A stretch of 64,000 nt of DNA from an uncultured Wenzhouxiangella sp. (GTDB taxonomy: Bacteria > Pseudomonadota > Gammaproteobacteria > Xanthomonadales > Wenzhouxiangellaceae): assembly GCA_913057195.1 (NCBI GenBank), contig CAJXNL010000005.1:37714-101713 (forward strand). Direction: 5' to 3'. Both the position numbers and the translations under genes were made by a program. The notes under the pieces were generated by a model, which made no database searches, had not been told where the DNA came from, and saw only the letters and a list, made by a program, of their open reading frames with translations. Below, piece after piece: positions 1-7,446 of this stretch. Positions within the stretch are counted from its first letter, which is position 1. Every line of letters begins with the position of its first letter.

Positions 1-68
1 CCAAGTGCGTGAGCGTTGACGTCAACAAGGCAGACTTTTAATCAGCCAGATGTAAGGAAAAGTGATTC

Positions 69-1115
69 GTGAGTGATCAAAATCCATCGCCCATTCAACA
101 GGCGCTGAACCAGCTGGTGGCTGGACATGATTTATCAGGGCCGCTGATGCAACAGGCCATGACCCAAATCATGGAAGGCGATGCTGATCCGGCTGCGATC
201 GGAGGGCTGTTGATCGGGCTTCGCCTGAAGGGTGAAACCGTGGACGAGATCGCCTCCGCCGCGGCCGTGATGCGCGAGTTCGCCACACCTGTGGCCGTCG
301 CCGCGGCCGGTTTGACCGACATCGTCGGCACTGGAGGTGATGGCGCATCGACGTTCAATGTCTCCACCGCCTCGGCCTTTGTGGCGGCCAGCGCGGGCGT
401 TCGAGTGGCCAAGCACGGCAACCGCTCAGTGTCCAGCCAATCGGGGGCGGCGGACTTGTTGGAGGCGGCCGGATGTCGGCTTGATCTTGGCGCGGACCAG
501 GCGCGCGCGTTGATTGATCAGCTTGGCATCGCGTTTTTGTTCGCGCCTCAGCACCACGGTGCGATGCGCCATGCGATTGGGCCTCGGCGGGCGCTGGGGT
601 GTTGGAGTTTGTTCAATCTACTGGGTCCATTGACCAACCCCGCCAACGCGGAAAATCAAGTTTTGGGCGTGTTCAGTCCGGATCGGGTGGCGGTCATGGC
701 CGAGGCGATGAAACGCTTGGGCGCGCGGCACGTGTTGGTCGTGAGCAGTGACGATGGCCTCGATGAGATTTCGCCGGCCAGCCCGACGCACGTCGCTGAA
801 CTGTCTCGTGGCGTGGTGCATGAGTACACGCTTGACCCTGAATCTTTGGGTTCAAGTCCGCAACCCATGGATGGGTTAAAAGTCACCGGGCCCCAGGAAA
901 GCTTGGCCATGGTTCAAGCCGTTTTAGAGGGCCGCGGATCGCCGGCGGCGCGCCAAATCGTGGCCTTCAACGCCGGTGCGGCCATCTATGTGGCCGATAA
1001 GGCGAGCACTTTGGCCGCCGGCGTGGAGCGGGCCTTTGAGATCATTGACAGTGGCCAAGGGTGGACACTGCTGCAGCGCTATGCCGAAGCCACGCAATCG
1101 TTCGAGGGTTCATGA
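69..1115 (+). CDS. trpD: Anthranilate phosphoribosyltransferase
   Basis: Transfers phosphoribose from PRPP to anthranilate, the second committed step of tryptophan synthesis, in the cytoplasm. The 348-residue length is usual for the family. The glycine-rich PRPP loop GTGGD lies at residues 87-91 and the anthranilate-site motif KHGNR at 115-119, followed by a conserved serine-rich stretch and an RRALG motif near 173. The start is GTG with a TAAGGAAA ribosome binding site eight bases upstream. It overlaps the next gene by four bases (ATGA), so the two are translationally coupled. trpE and trpG, which often precede it, are not in the window but may lie just to the left. Confidence 0.97.
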   Translation: MSDQNPSPIQQALNQLVAGHDLSGPLMQQAMTQIMEGDADPAAIGGLLIGLRLKGETVDEIASAAAVMREFATPVAVAAAGLTDIVGTGGDGASTFNVSTASAFVAASAGVRVAKHGNRSVSSQSGAADLLEAAGCRLDLGADQARALIDQLGIAFLFAPQHHGAMRHAIGPRRALGCWSLFNLLGPLTNPANAENQVLGVFSPDRVAVMAEAMKRLGARHVLVVSSDDGLDEISPASPTHVAELSRGVVHEYTLDPESLGSSPQPMDGLKVTGPQESLAMVQAVLEGRGSPAARQIVAFNAGAAIYVADKASTLAAGVERAFEIIDSGQGWTLLQRYAEATQSFEGS

Positions 1116-1903
1116 GCACCGATATCTTAAAAAAAATCCTGGCCACAAAAGCCGATGAGCTCCAGGCTGCCCGGCAAGCGACGCCACTGGCTGAGCTCAA
1201 AGCGCGGCATCGAGACACACCGCCCACTCGCGGGTTCGCAAACGCGCTCACTGAACGGGCCGCGGTCAGCCAAGATGCGGTGATCGCCGAGATCAAAAAA
1301 GCCTCTCCATCGGCGGGCTTGATTCGTGCAGACTTCAACCCCGAGGCTTTGGCGCAATCGTATCAACGAGGGGGCGCGGCGGCGCTGTCGGTGCTGACCG
1401 ATGAGGTGTATTTTCAAGGCCATCGGGCGCACTTGGTCGCCGCGCGTCAAGCCGTTGATTTGCCAGTGATACGCAAAGACTTCTTAATCGATGAGTGGCA
1501 TATTTGGGACAGCGCGGTGCTCGGCGCAGATGCGGTGCTTTTGATCGTCGCCGCCCTGGATGATGCTCAGCTCCAAGCGTTGGCCGCACTGGCTGATGAG
1601 TTGGGGATGTCGGTTTTGGTGGAGGTGCACGATGACCAAGAGCTGGCGCGCGCGTTGAAGGTGAACATTGGGCTTTTGGGGATCAACAATCGCGACCTTC
1701 ACGTCTTTAAGACGGACTTAAACACCTCCCTTCGGTTGGCACCACAGGTGCCTGAGTCTCGGCTGGTGGTCGCCGAGAGTGGGATCCACACCCCAGAGGA
1801 CGTCAAAATGCTGCAAGCCGGCGGCGTGGGGGCGTTTTTGATTGGTGAATCATTGATGCGCCAGCCCGATCCAGGTCAGGCGTTACGCGCATTGTTTGGG
1901 TGA
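1112..1903 (+). CDS. trpC: Indole-3-glycerol-phosphate synthase
   Basis: Closes the indole ring on carboxyphenylaminodeoxyribulose phosphate, the step after TrpD and the isomerase. This is a stand-alone 263-residue TIM barrel, not fused to TrpF. Visible motifs are the catalytic-loop EIKKASPS (60-67), LVEVH (169-173), NNRDL (192-196), ESGI (222-225) and the phosphate-binding FLIGESLM near 242-249. An in-frame extension upstream exists, but the ATG inside the trpD stop codon gives the family-typical N-terminus. Together with trpD it forms a short tryptophan operon. It converges on the following reductase gene with only nine bases between them. Confidence 0.97.
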   Translation: MSTDILKKILATKADELQAARQATPLAELKARHRDTPPTRGFANALTERAAVSQDAVIAEIKKASPSAGLIRADFNPEALAQSYQRGGAAALSVLTDEVYFQGHRAHLVAARQAVDLPVIRKDFLIDEWHIWDSAVLGADAVLLIVAALDDAQLQALAALADELGMSVLVEVHDDQELARALKVNIGLLGINNRDLHVFKTDLNTSLRLAPQVPESRLVVAESGIHTPEDVKMLQAGGVGAFLIGESLMRQPDPGQALRALFG

Positions 1904-1912
1904 GGCAGGGCA

Positions 1913-2983
1913 CTAGTCGCTGGGGTTGAGGGGGACGTCAGGAGCAAAATCAAACGAGTCATAAAACAATCGGTCCTGTGGGAGGTTGGCCTCCAGAAAG
2001 GCGCTTCGTGCTGCCTGTACCATGGCCGGTGGGCCACTCATGTACACATCAAAAGCCGACAGGTCAGGGTGATCCTGGACGACTTGTTCATGCACAAAGC
2101 CGGTGCGTCCTGTCCAATCGGCACTGGGGTTCATCAGCACGGGCACGAATCGAAAGTGGGGCAATGTTTGTGTCCACTCGTTGACCAGCGTCTTGGCGTA
2201 AAGGTCCGCCTCTGTGGCCACTCCCCAATACAGCGTGATGTCTCTCGGCGGCGGTTCATCTTCGCCGATGTGGGTTTCCATGTCGTGAACCATTTCTTCG
2301 ATCATGGCTTTTAACGGCGCAAACCCGGTTCCACCGCCCATTAAAATCATCGGCCGGCGGGATGATCGCCGCACAAAAAATGTCCCCAAAGGCCCCTCAA
2401 GGCGCACGATTTCTTTTTCAGCCATCCCCTCGAAGACGTGACTGGTGAAGCCGCCGCCTGAGACGTATTTGATGTGAAGCTCGATGTGTTCGGTCTCCGA
2501 GGGCGGTGAGGCGATCGAAAACGCCCGCCGCTTGCCCTCTGGGAGGAGAATATCGATGTACTGGCCGGCGAGAAATTGCAGCCTGGCTGCCTTGGGCAGC
2601 TTCAGTCTCACCCGCATGATCTCCGGGGTGAATTGATGCAGGCTCTCCACTCGAGCAGGGAGTTTGCGCACCGGGATGTCGGCGATTTGTTTGAGCTCTC
2701 GGGCTTCAATCACCAAATCCGACGTGGGGACAGCTTGGCAGGTCAATCCGGCCCCAGTGGCCAGATCGTCCAACGCCAAAGCCTGTGGTGGGTTGTGAGG
2801 GTAGTCCACGCCGCCTTGAATCACGCGGCATTGACAGCTCGCGCAGGTGCCGTTTTTGCAGCTGTAGGGGAGCACAATGCCTTGACGCAGCGCTGCCGTT
2901 AAAATGGTCTCGCCGGGCCGTGCTTTAAAAACGTGGCCGCTGGAGGCAATTTTGATTTGGTGTAAGGTCTTTTGACTGGCCAC
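1913..2983 (-). CDS. 2Fe-2S ferredoxin/flavin reductase (AscD-like)
   Basis: An electron-transfer flavoprotein with an N-terminal plant-type [2Fe-2S] ferredoxin domain (about residues 8-95; cluster ligands Cys42, Cys47, Cys50 and Cys82) followed by an FAD-binding barrel with an RRAFSIAS motif and a C-terminal NAD(P) domain (MGGGTGFAPLKAM). This architecture is shared by phenol hydroxylase and toluene monooxygenase reductases and by CDP-6-deoxy-3,4-glucoseen reductase, the name usually given to such genes in gammaproteobacteria. No partner oxygenase or deoxysugar gene is nearby, so the acceptor is unknown. It is transcribed away from the acyltransferase gene at 3121 and converges on trpC. Confidence 0.85.
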   Translation of the reverse strand: MASQKTLHQIKIASSGHVFKARPGETILTAALRQGIVLPYSCKNGTCASCQCRVIQGGVDYPHNPPQALALDDLATGAGLTCQAVPTSDLVIEARELKQIADIPVRKLPARVESLHQFTPEIMRVRLKLPKAARLQFLAGQYIDILLPEGKRRAFSIASPPSETEHIELHIKYVSGGGFTSHVFEGMAEKEIVRLEGPLGTFFVRRSSRRPMILMGGGTGFAPLKAMIEEMVHDMETHIGEDEPPPRDITLYWGVATEADLYAKTLVNEWTQTLPHFRFVPVLMNPSADWTGRTGFVHEQVVQDHPDLSAFDVYMSGPPAMVQAARSAFLEANLPQDRLFYDSFDFAPDVPLNPSD

Positions 2984-3120
2984 GTTGTCGATCCTGCGTT
3001 GGCGTCACTTGATCAGCCGGTTAAATCCGTACTGGATTAATCCTATATGGTCGCACAAATCCATAGGCCAGATACAATGAACCCCCGAATTGGAACCGGT
3101 CACCGCGCTGATATGGCCCA

Positions 3121-3924
3121 ATGACAACAGGCAAACTTCGGAGCATGAGCCGCCAAGGCTTACAGCCCACTCAGACGTGGCGATTGCTGTATCGACTGCC
3201 GCTGCTGTTGGCGCATGCGCTGCTGTTGCCGGTGGCCTTGCTTGCTTATTTGCCCGGCGTGAGACGGTTGCCCACCCATGGCCAAATGCTTCGTGCTCGA
3301 GTCCATCGCTGGTGGGTGCGACGCCTCTTGGCGATCTGTGGGGTGGAGCTGTCGATTGAAGGCCAACTGCCCTTGGGGGGCTCGCTGGTGGTGGCCAATC
3401 ATGTCTCGTGGCTGGATATCTTATTAATCCATGCCCAGCGGCCGGTGTGGTTGGTGGCCAAGGCCGAGATTGCCCACTGGCCCGTGGTGGGTCCGCTTGC
3501 AAGGCTTGCCGGCACATTGTTCATCGAGCGCGGTGACAGCCGGTCGCGGCAGAAAGTGCAGCGCACGATGACCGCGCTTTTAAAGTGTGGTGACACGGTG
3601 GGGGTTTTCCCTGAAGCAGGGATTCCGGGGCCACCCAAAGTGGGCCGATTTCACTCACGGCTGCTGGGCAGTGCGATCCGAGCAAGGGTGGGGGTGGTGC
3701 CCATGGCGATCCGATACCGAGACCCCAGCACCGGGGCCAACGCGCACGACATTGCGGTTTTTGGACCCGGCACCGGGTTTTTGGCCAACGCCATCCGCAT
3801 CTTGTCGTATCCTCGGTTGCGTGCTGAGGTCATGGTCGCTGAGCCATTGACCCATTTAGAGATCGGCCGGGAGGGTTTGGCCCGTCAGGCCCGTCAAGTT
3901 ATTGAGAATTTTTATGTCGCCTGA
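3121..3924 (+). CDS. 1-acyl-sn-glycerol-3-phosphate acyltransferase family (PlsC-like)
   Basis: Predicted membrane acyltransferase that esterifies a lysophospholipid or related acceptor from acyl-ACP or acyl-CoA. Hydrophobic segments occur near residues 22-45, and the catalytic HX4D motif is NHVSWLD at 93-99. The block expected to read FPEGT reads FPEAG (163-167), so the phosphate-binding glycine is displaced and the acceptor may differ from that of canonical PlsC. Length, 267 residues, is ordinary. An internal ATG at 3145 (MSRQG) is an alternative start. The 3' end overlaps the next gene by 11 bases, so the two probably form an operon. Confidence 0.85.
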   Translation: MTTGKLRSMSRQGLQPTQTWRLLYRLPLLLAHALLLPVALLAYLPGVRRLPTHGQMLRARVHRWWVRRLLAICGVELSIEGQLPLGGSLVVANHVSWLDILLIHAQRPVWLVAKAEIAHWPVVGPLARLAGTLFIERGDSRSRQKVQRTMTALLKCGDTVGVFPEAGIPGPPKVGRFHSRLLGSAIRARVGVVPMAIRYRDPSTGANAHDIAVFGPGTGFLANAIRILSYPRLRAEVMVAEPLTHLEIGREGLARQARQVIENFYVA

Positions 3925-4912
3925 GCAGCCATTTCAACCGCGAGGGGTGCTTGCCAACGCCCACGTTCAATCTTTGATGACGTCTGGACCGTGGCGGCGG
4001 CGCGTGGTCCAACGTCGGGCCCAGCGGTTTTTACGCCACACTCAACCGGAGGTGTGGGCCGCCAACGATGGCACTCGGTTACTGGGTTATCGCAATGCAC
4101 CCGCCGCTCAAACGACCTCATCGGCGCCGTTGGTGATCTTGATCCACGGATGGGAGGGCAGCGCGGATTCAAACTATTTGCTGTCTGCGGCCACTGCGCT
4201 TGATGAGGCGGGTGCGGCCACTTTTCGACTGAACCTCAGGGATCATGGTGAGTCGCATCATTTGAATCTTGGCCTCTTCCACTCCTGTCTGTTATTGGAG
4301 GTCTGTGACGTGGTGGGTCAGCTGGCCGCCGACTGGCGACAGCGTCACCCGGGCGCTTCGGTGTACTTGGTGGGGTTTTCGCTGGGCGGTAACTTCACCT
4401 TGCGGGTGGCACGCGATGCGGCTCAGGCGGGCGTAGCGCTTGACCATGCCATGGCGATCAGCCCGGTCATTCGACCGAAGCATGTGATGCATGCCTTGGA
4501 GACTGGCCCGGCGGTCTACCACCGTTATTTTGTGAACAAGTGGCGCCGCTCACTTCGGATCAAACAGCGGCTGTTTCCGCATGACTATGACTTTTCGGAG
4601 TGGTTTCAACTGCCCCGCCTTAACCAGCAAACCGCATGGCTGATTGAGCGCTATACCGACTTTGCGTGTCTCGACGACTATTTAGAGGGCTATTCGGTCG
4701 CCGGCGACAGTCTGCAGCACTTGGCCACGCCTACGACCATCTTGACCGCGGCGGATGACCCCATTATTCCGATCAGAGATTTCGAAACGCTGAACGCGTC
4801 TGATGCGTTGGCTTTGGATGTTCAAGACAGAGGGGGCCACTGCGGGTTTATATCAGACTGGTCAATGCACAGCTGGGCAGAGCGCTGGTTGATCCGTCGG
4901 TTGGGAGGGTAG
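3914..4912 (+). CDS. YheT-family alpha/beta hydrolase
   Basis: A cytosolic alpha/beta hydrolase of the YheT/ABHD1-3 group (COG0429), 332 residues. The nucleophile elbow is GFSLGGN with Ser156. The acid is probably the Asp in ADDPIIP and the histidine lies in GGHCGF near the C-terminus; both contexts are typical of YheT. The substrate is not established for the bacterial members, though eukaryotic relatives act on lipids and esters. ATG at 3914 is preferred over a TTG four codons earlier. The overlap with the acyltransferase upstream suggests a linked role in lipid turnover, which is inference. Confidence 0.88.
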   Translation: MSPEQPFQPRGVLANAHVQSLMTSGPWRRRVVQRRAQRFLRHTQPEVWAANDGTRLLGYRNAPAAQTTSSAPLVILIHGWEGSADSNYLLSAATALDEAGAATFRLNLRDHGESHHLNLGLFHSCLLLEVCDVVGQLAADWRQRHPGASVYLVGFSLGGNFTLRVARDAAQAGVALDHAMAISPVIRPKHVMHALETGPAVYHRYFVNKWRRSLRIKQRLFPHDYDFSEWFQLPRLNQQTAWLIERYTDFACLDDYLEGYSVAGDSLQHLATPTTILTAADDPIIPIRDFETLNASDALALDVQDRGGHCGFISDWSMHSWAERWLIRRLGG

Positions 4913-4947
4913 AAACGCATCGGTGAGGCGTTGGTTAAACCGACATG

Positions 4948-4980
4948 TGTGATCACAGTACGCACCTTGGGGCGTATAAT
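4948..4980 (+). promoter_or_regulatory. Promoter with palindrome over the -35 region
   Basis: A perfect TATAAT occurs at 4975-4980. Seventeen bases upstream, where a -35 hexamer should be, lies the perfect palindrome TGTGATCACA (4948-4957) instead of TTGACA. The arrangement suggests either a weak -35 helped by an activator or a repressor operator. It serves the DUF481 gene that begins at 5073, giving a leader of about 85 bases. Confidence 0.55.
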
Positions 4981-5072
4981 TTCAAAGGCTGTTGTAAGGC
5001 ACGTTTTGGCACCGGCGATTGAGCAGGTGTCGCCTGACAGATTTTTAAAACTTGAATGTATGAAGGACAGAT

Positions 5073-5801
5073 ATGAGGCAAGGTATTCGGGTTGTCACCA
5101 TTGGCTGGATGCTGGCGTTGGTTACGTTAAGCGCCATGGCTGAGACTGGGCAATGGTCAGGCTCAGGTGAATTTGGGCTGGTGTTCAGCCGGGGCAACAG
5201 CGATACAGAGTCAGCCAACGCGCGGCTGGAGGCGTTATATGAGCGCAACAATTGGAGCAATGAATCCACCTTGAGCGGTGTGTACTCCAGAGACAGCGGA
5301 CAGACCTCTTCCAATCGCTTTGTGGCGGCCAACCGAACTGATTTTCGGTTTGGTGATCACCGATATGCGGTCGGCGCGTTGCGTTATGATCGCGACCGTT
5401 TTTCAAGCCTGAAATATCAAGCCTCGGCGGCGCTGGGTTATGGTTACCGCTTGGTCGATACAAAATTGCATCTGCTGCGCGTCGAAGCGGGTCCGGGTTT
5501 GCGCCTGTCAGAGGTGCGGGCCACGGGCAATGAGGAAAATCAGCTGATTGGCCGTGCCTTTTTTGACTACACCTGGACCGTGTCTGAGACCACCGAGTTT
5601 CAAAATAAACTTTTGATTGAAGCGGGGTCTGACAATACGTTTGCAGAGAATGCGGCGGGACTGAGCGTGGCCATCAACGCGCGGATGTCACTGAAAGCCG
5701 GATTGACCGTTCGCCACAACACCGATGTCGATCCGGGGACGAAAAAGACCGACACGCTGTCAACGGTCAATCTTGTCTACAACTTCAAGCCCAAATCGTA
5801 A
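5073..5801 (+). CDS. DUF481 (YdiY-like) outer-membrane protein
   Basis: A 242-residue exported protein of the DUF481 family, annotated elsewhere as salt-induced outer-membrane protein YdiY. The signal peptide runs to AMA|ET (23/24). The mature part alternates polar and hydrophobic residues in short strands, begins with the family-typical SGSGEFGLVFSRGNSDT stretch, and ends in an aromatic-containing last strand (LVYNFKPKS), as expected of a beta-barrel. The function is not known. It stands alone behind its own promoter, and its stop is eight bases before the following ferredoxin start. Confidence 0.85.
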   Translation: MRQGIRVVTIGWMLALVTLSAMAETGQWSGSGEFGLVFSRGNSDTESANARLEALYERNNWSNESTLSGVYSRDSGQTSSNRFVAANRTDFRFGDHRYAVGALRYDRDRFSSLKYQASAALGYGYRLVDTKLHLLRVEAGPGLRLSEVRATGNEENQLIGRAFFDYTWTVSETTEFQNKLLIEAGSDNTFAENAAGLSVAINARMSLKAGLTVRHNTDVDPGTKKTDTLSTVNLVYNFKPKS

Positions 5802-5808
5802 GTTAAGC

Positions 5809-6144
5809 GTGGGCTTTTACCGGCATCACTTGTTTTTTTGCACCAATCGGCGTGCGGATGGGGCCGAGCGGCCCTCTTGCGCTTTGTGCGATGCAGGTGA
5901 GCTGCGCGGTTATGCCAAGGCGAGACTCAAGGCACTGGGTCTGACCGGACCTGGGGGCGTGCGGGCCAACACCGCCGGTTGTTTAGACCGTTGTGAGGAG
6001 GGGCCGGTGTTGGTCATCTATCCCGAGGGGGTGTGGTACACCTACGTGGACGAGGCCGATTTGGACGAAATCATTGAGCGCCACATCCAAGGCGGTGAGG
6101 TGGTCGAGCGGCTCAGATTGCCCGATCAGCCTTGTGAGGACTGA
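5809..6144 (+). CDS. Thioredoxin-like [2Fe-2S] ferredoxin
   Basis: Small cytosolic iron-sulfur protein of 111 residues with the thioredoxin-like ferredoxin fold. It begins YRHHLFFCTNRR, the family signature, and carries candidate cluster ligands Cys11, Cys24 or Cys27, Cys58 and Cys62; the CLDRCEEGPV segment is highly typical. The reading frame stays open further upstream inside the DUF481 gene, but GTG at 5809 matches the family N-terminus; its ribosome binding site is weak, so translation may be coupled to the preceding gene. The electron partner is unknown. Confidence 0.85.
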   Translation: MGFYRHHLFFCTNRRADGAERPSCALCDAGELRGYAKARLKALGLTGPGGVRANTAGCLDRCEEGPVLVIYPEGVWYTYVDEADLDEIIERHIQGGEVVERLRLPDQPCED

Positions 6145-6189
6145 TCGAGCGCCCGGTCAGGCGGCGGGTGCCGCCACTGCGCGCGGCCA

Positions 6190-6218
6190 TTGCCAAGGCC
6201 CCGAGTTTGCTGTAAAAT
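6190..6218 (+). promoter_or_regulatory. Sigma70-type promoter of rplM-rpsI
   Basis: TTGCCA at 6190-6195 and TAAAAT at 6213-6218 are separated by 17 bases, with a TG two bases before the -10. The predicted transcript starts about 45 bases before the rplM ATG. A GC-rich inverted repeat (GGCGGC/GCCGCC, about 6160-6173) lies just upstream and may end the ferredoxin transcript. Confidence 0.7.
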
Positions 6219-6269
6219 TCTCGCTCTTTACCCCAGAAGTCTGGTTTCAATAGAGAGTTGCACAGGATC

Positions 6270-6701
6270 ATGTCAAAGACTTACAGCGCCCGCGCCCAAG
6301 ACATTCACCGCCAGTGGCATCTGGTGGATGCAGACGGTAAAACCCTTGGCCGCCTGGCCTCAGAAGTGGCCAAACGGCTGCGCGGCAAGCACAAGCCTGA
6401 GTACACCCCGCATGTCGACACCGGCGATTATGTGGTGATTATCAACGCCGAAAAAGTCAATGCGACCGGCAATAAGATGACTGACAAGATGTATTACCGT
6501 CACACCGGCTACATCGGCAACTTAAAGTCTGTGTCACTGGACAAGCTGTTGGCCACGCACCCAGAGCGTGCCATTCAGCAAGCGGTCAAGGGCATGATGC
6601 CAAAAGGACCGTTGGGCCGCGAAATGCTCAGCAAGCTCAAAGTGTACGCTGGCCAAGAGCATCCGCATGCGGGCCAACAGCCTCAAACATTGGATATTTG
6701 A
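6270..6701 (+). CDS. rplM: 50S ribosomal protein L13
   Basis: Primary rRNA-binding protein of the large subunit, 143 residues, the usual length. The core reads [20 protein letters not shown] near the N-terminus, with [12 protein letters not shown] and [17 protein letters not shown] downstream, all diagnostic for L13. The ATG at 6270 is chosen over an upstream TTG because MSKTYSAR matches the family start and has an AGAGAG-type binding site. It is followed by rpsI, the conserved bacterial pairing. Confidence 0.98.
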   Translation: MSKTYSARAQDIHRQWHLVDADGKTLGRLASEVAKRLRGKHKPEYTPHVDTGDYVVIINAEKVNATGNKMTDKMYYRHTGYIGNLKSVSLDKLLATHPERAIQQAVKGMMPKGPLGREMLSKLKVYAGQEHPHAGQQPQTLDI

Positions 6702-6781
6702 GCGCGGTTGTTCGCGCACACTGGGCCAAGACATCACACCACACTCACCAATAACGGGTTTTAAAGCATTTAGGATTGAAC

Positions 6782-7174
6782 ATGGCAACTGAACAGTATT
6801 ACGGCACCGGCCGACGGAAAACCTCCAGCGCGCGCGTCTTCATCCGCCGCGGTCAAGGCCAAATCACCGTGAACCGCAAACCCCTTGATGAGTTTTTTGG
6901 TCGAGAAACGGCTCGGATGATCGTCCGCCAGCCGTTGGAGCTCGTTGACATGCTCGAGCAATTCGACATCAATGTCACGGTCAACGGCGGGGGCACCACT
7001 GGACAAGCCGGTGCCATTCGTTTGGGGGTGGCGCGGGCGTTGATGGAGTATGACGAAACACTCCGCTCGCCGCTGCGTAAAGCGGGCTTTGTCACCCGCG
7101 ATGCGCGCGCCGTTGAGCGTAAAAAGATCGGTCTTCACAAAGCCCGCAAAGCGACCCAGTACTCCAAGCGCTGA
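6782..7174 (+). CDS. rpsI: 30S ribosomal protein S9
   Basis: Small-subunit head protein whose C-terminal tail reaches the P-site tRNA. It has 130 residues and the expected [13 protein letters not shown] start, [20 protein letters not shown] centre and the basic C-terminus ending QYSKR. The ATG at 6782 is preferred over a TTG two codons earlier. It is 80 bases downstream of rplM and presumably co-transcribed. Confidence 0.98.
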   Translation: MATEQYYGTGRRKTSSARVFIRRGQGQITVNRKPLDEFFGRETARMIVRQPLELVDMLEQFDINVTVNGGGTTGQAGAIRLGVARALMEYDETLRSPLRKAGFVTRDARAVERKKIGLHKARKATQYSKR

Positions 7175-7195
7175 TCACCGCGCCGATCTGACAGA

Positions 7196-7221
7196 CCCGA
7201 CGCCCGCGCTGTGGCGTCGGG
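7196..7221 (+). terminator. GC-rich hairpin after rpsI
   Basis: A perfect nine-base-pair stem (CCCGACGCC with GGCGTCGGG) closes an eight-base loop 22 bases after the rpsI stop. No T-run follows, so it may end transcription only partly or simply protect the 3' end of the mRNA. Confidence 0.45.
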
Positions 7222-7243
7222 GCCTCATTGGTCCGCCTCGGGC

Positions 7244-7285
7244 TTCTCTTGCGTGGCCATGATCACTATAATTTATCTACGATAA
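7244..7285 (+). promoter_or_regulatory. Putative promoter with adjacent inverted repeat
   Basis: A perfect TATAAT at 7267-7272 lies in an AT-rich patch, with only a poor -35 (TTCTCT, 7244-7249) at 17 bases. It is followed at once by the inverted repeat TTATC-tac-GATAA (7273-7285), placed over the likely start of transcription, where a repressor could bind. It would drive the secreted protein gene beginning near 7442 with a leader of about 160 bases. Confidence 0.4.
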
Positions 7286-7390
7286 TTGAGCATTGAAGCT
7301 GAGTTGCCTTGATGTATGCCATAAGGGGCTGGCGTGACGTTGCGCCAAGGCTTAGGCGTGGGGGTGAGATCGGTGGCTGAGCATCGTGCG

Positions 7391-7446
7391 GATTGACTGG
7401 TGAAGATTGATTGGTAAAGGTTGATTGGTGAGGATCGAGTGGTGAA
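7391..7446 (+). repeat. Four tandem 14-bp repeats over a start codon
   Basis: Four head-to-tail 14-base units with consensus GATTGATTGGTGAA occupy 7391-7404, 7405-7418, 7419-7432 and 7433-7446, each differing from the consensus at one to three positions. The last unit contains the likely GTG start codon (7442), and the GGTGAGG ribosome binding site spans the third and fourth units. Because 14 is not a multiple of three, gain or loss of a unit would change which upstream start is in frame. Confidence 0.8.

Noticed and set aside
1..41. Tail of an upstream gene ending at 39-41
   Set aside because: A frame of 12 codons before TAA is open to the left edge, but it is too short to assign, although a trpG end would be expected there.
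3005..3517. 170-codon frame on the minus strand
   Set aside because: It lies across the divergent promoter region and the PlsC-like gene and has no recognisable protein content.
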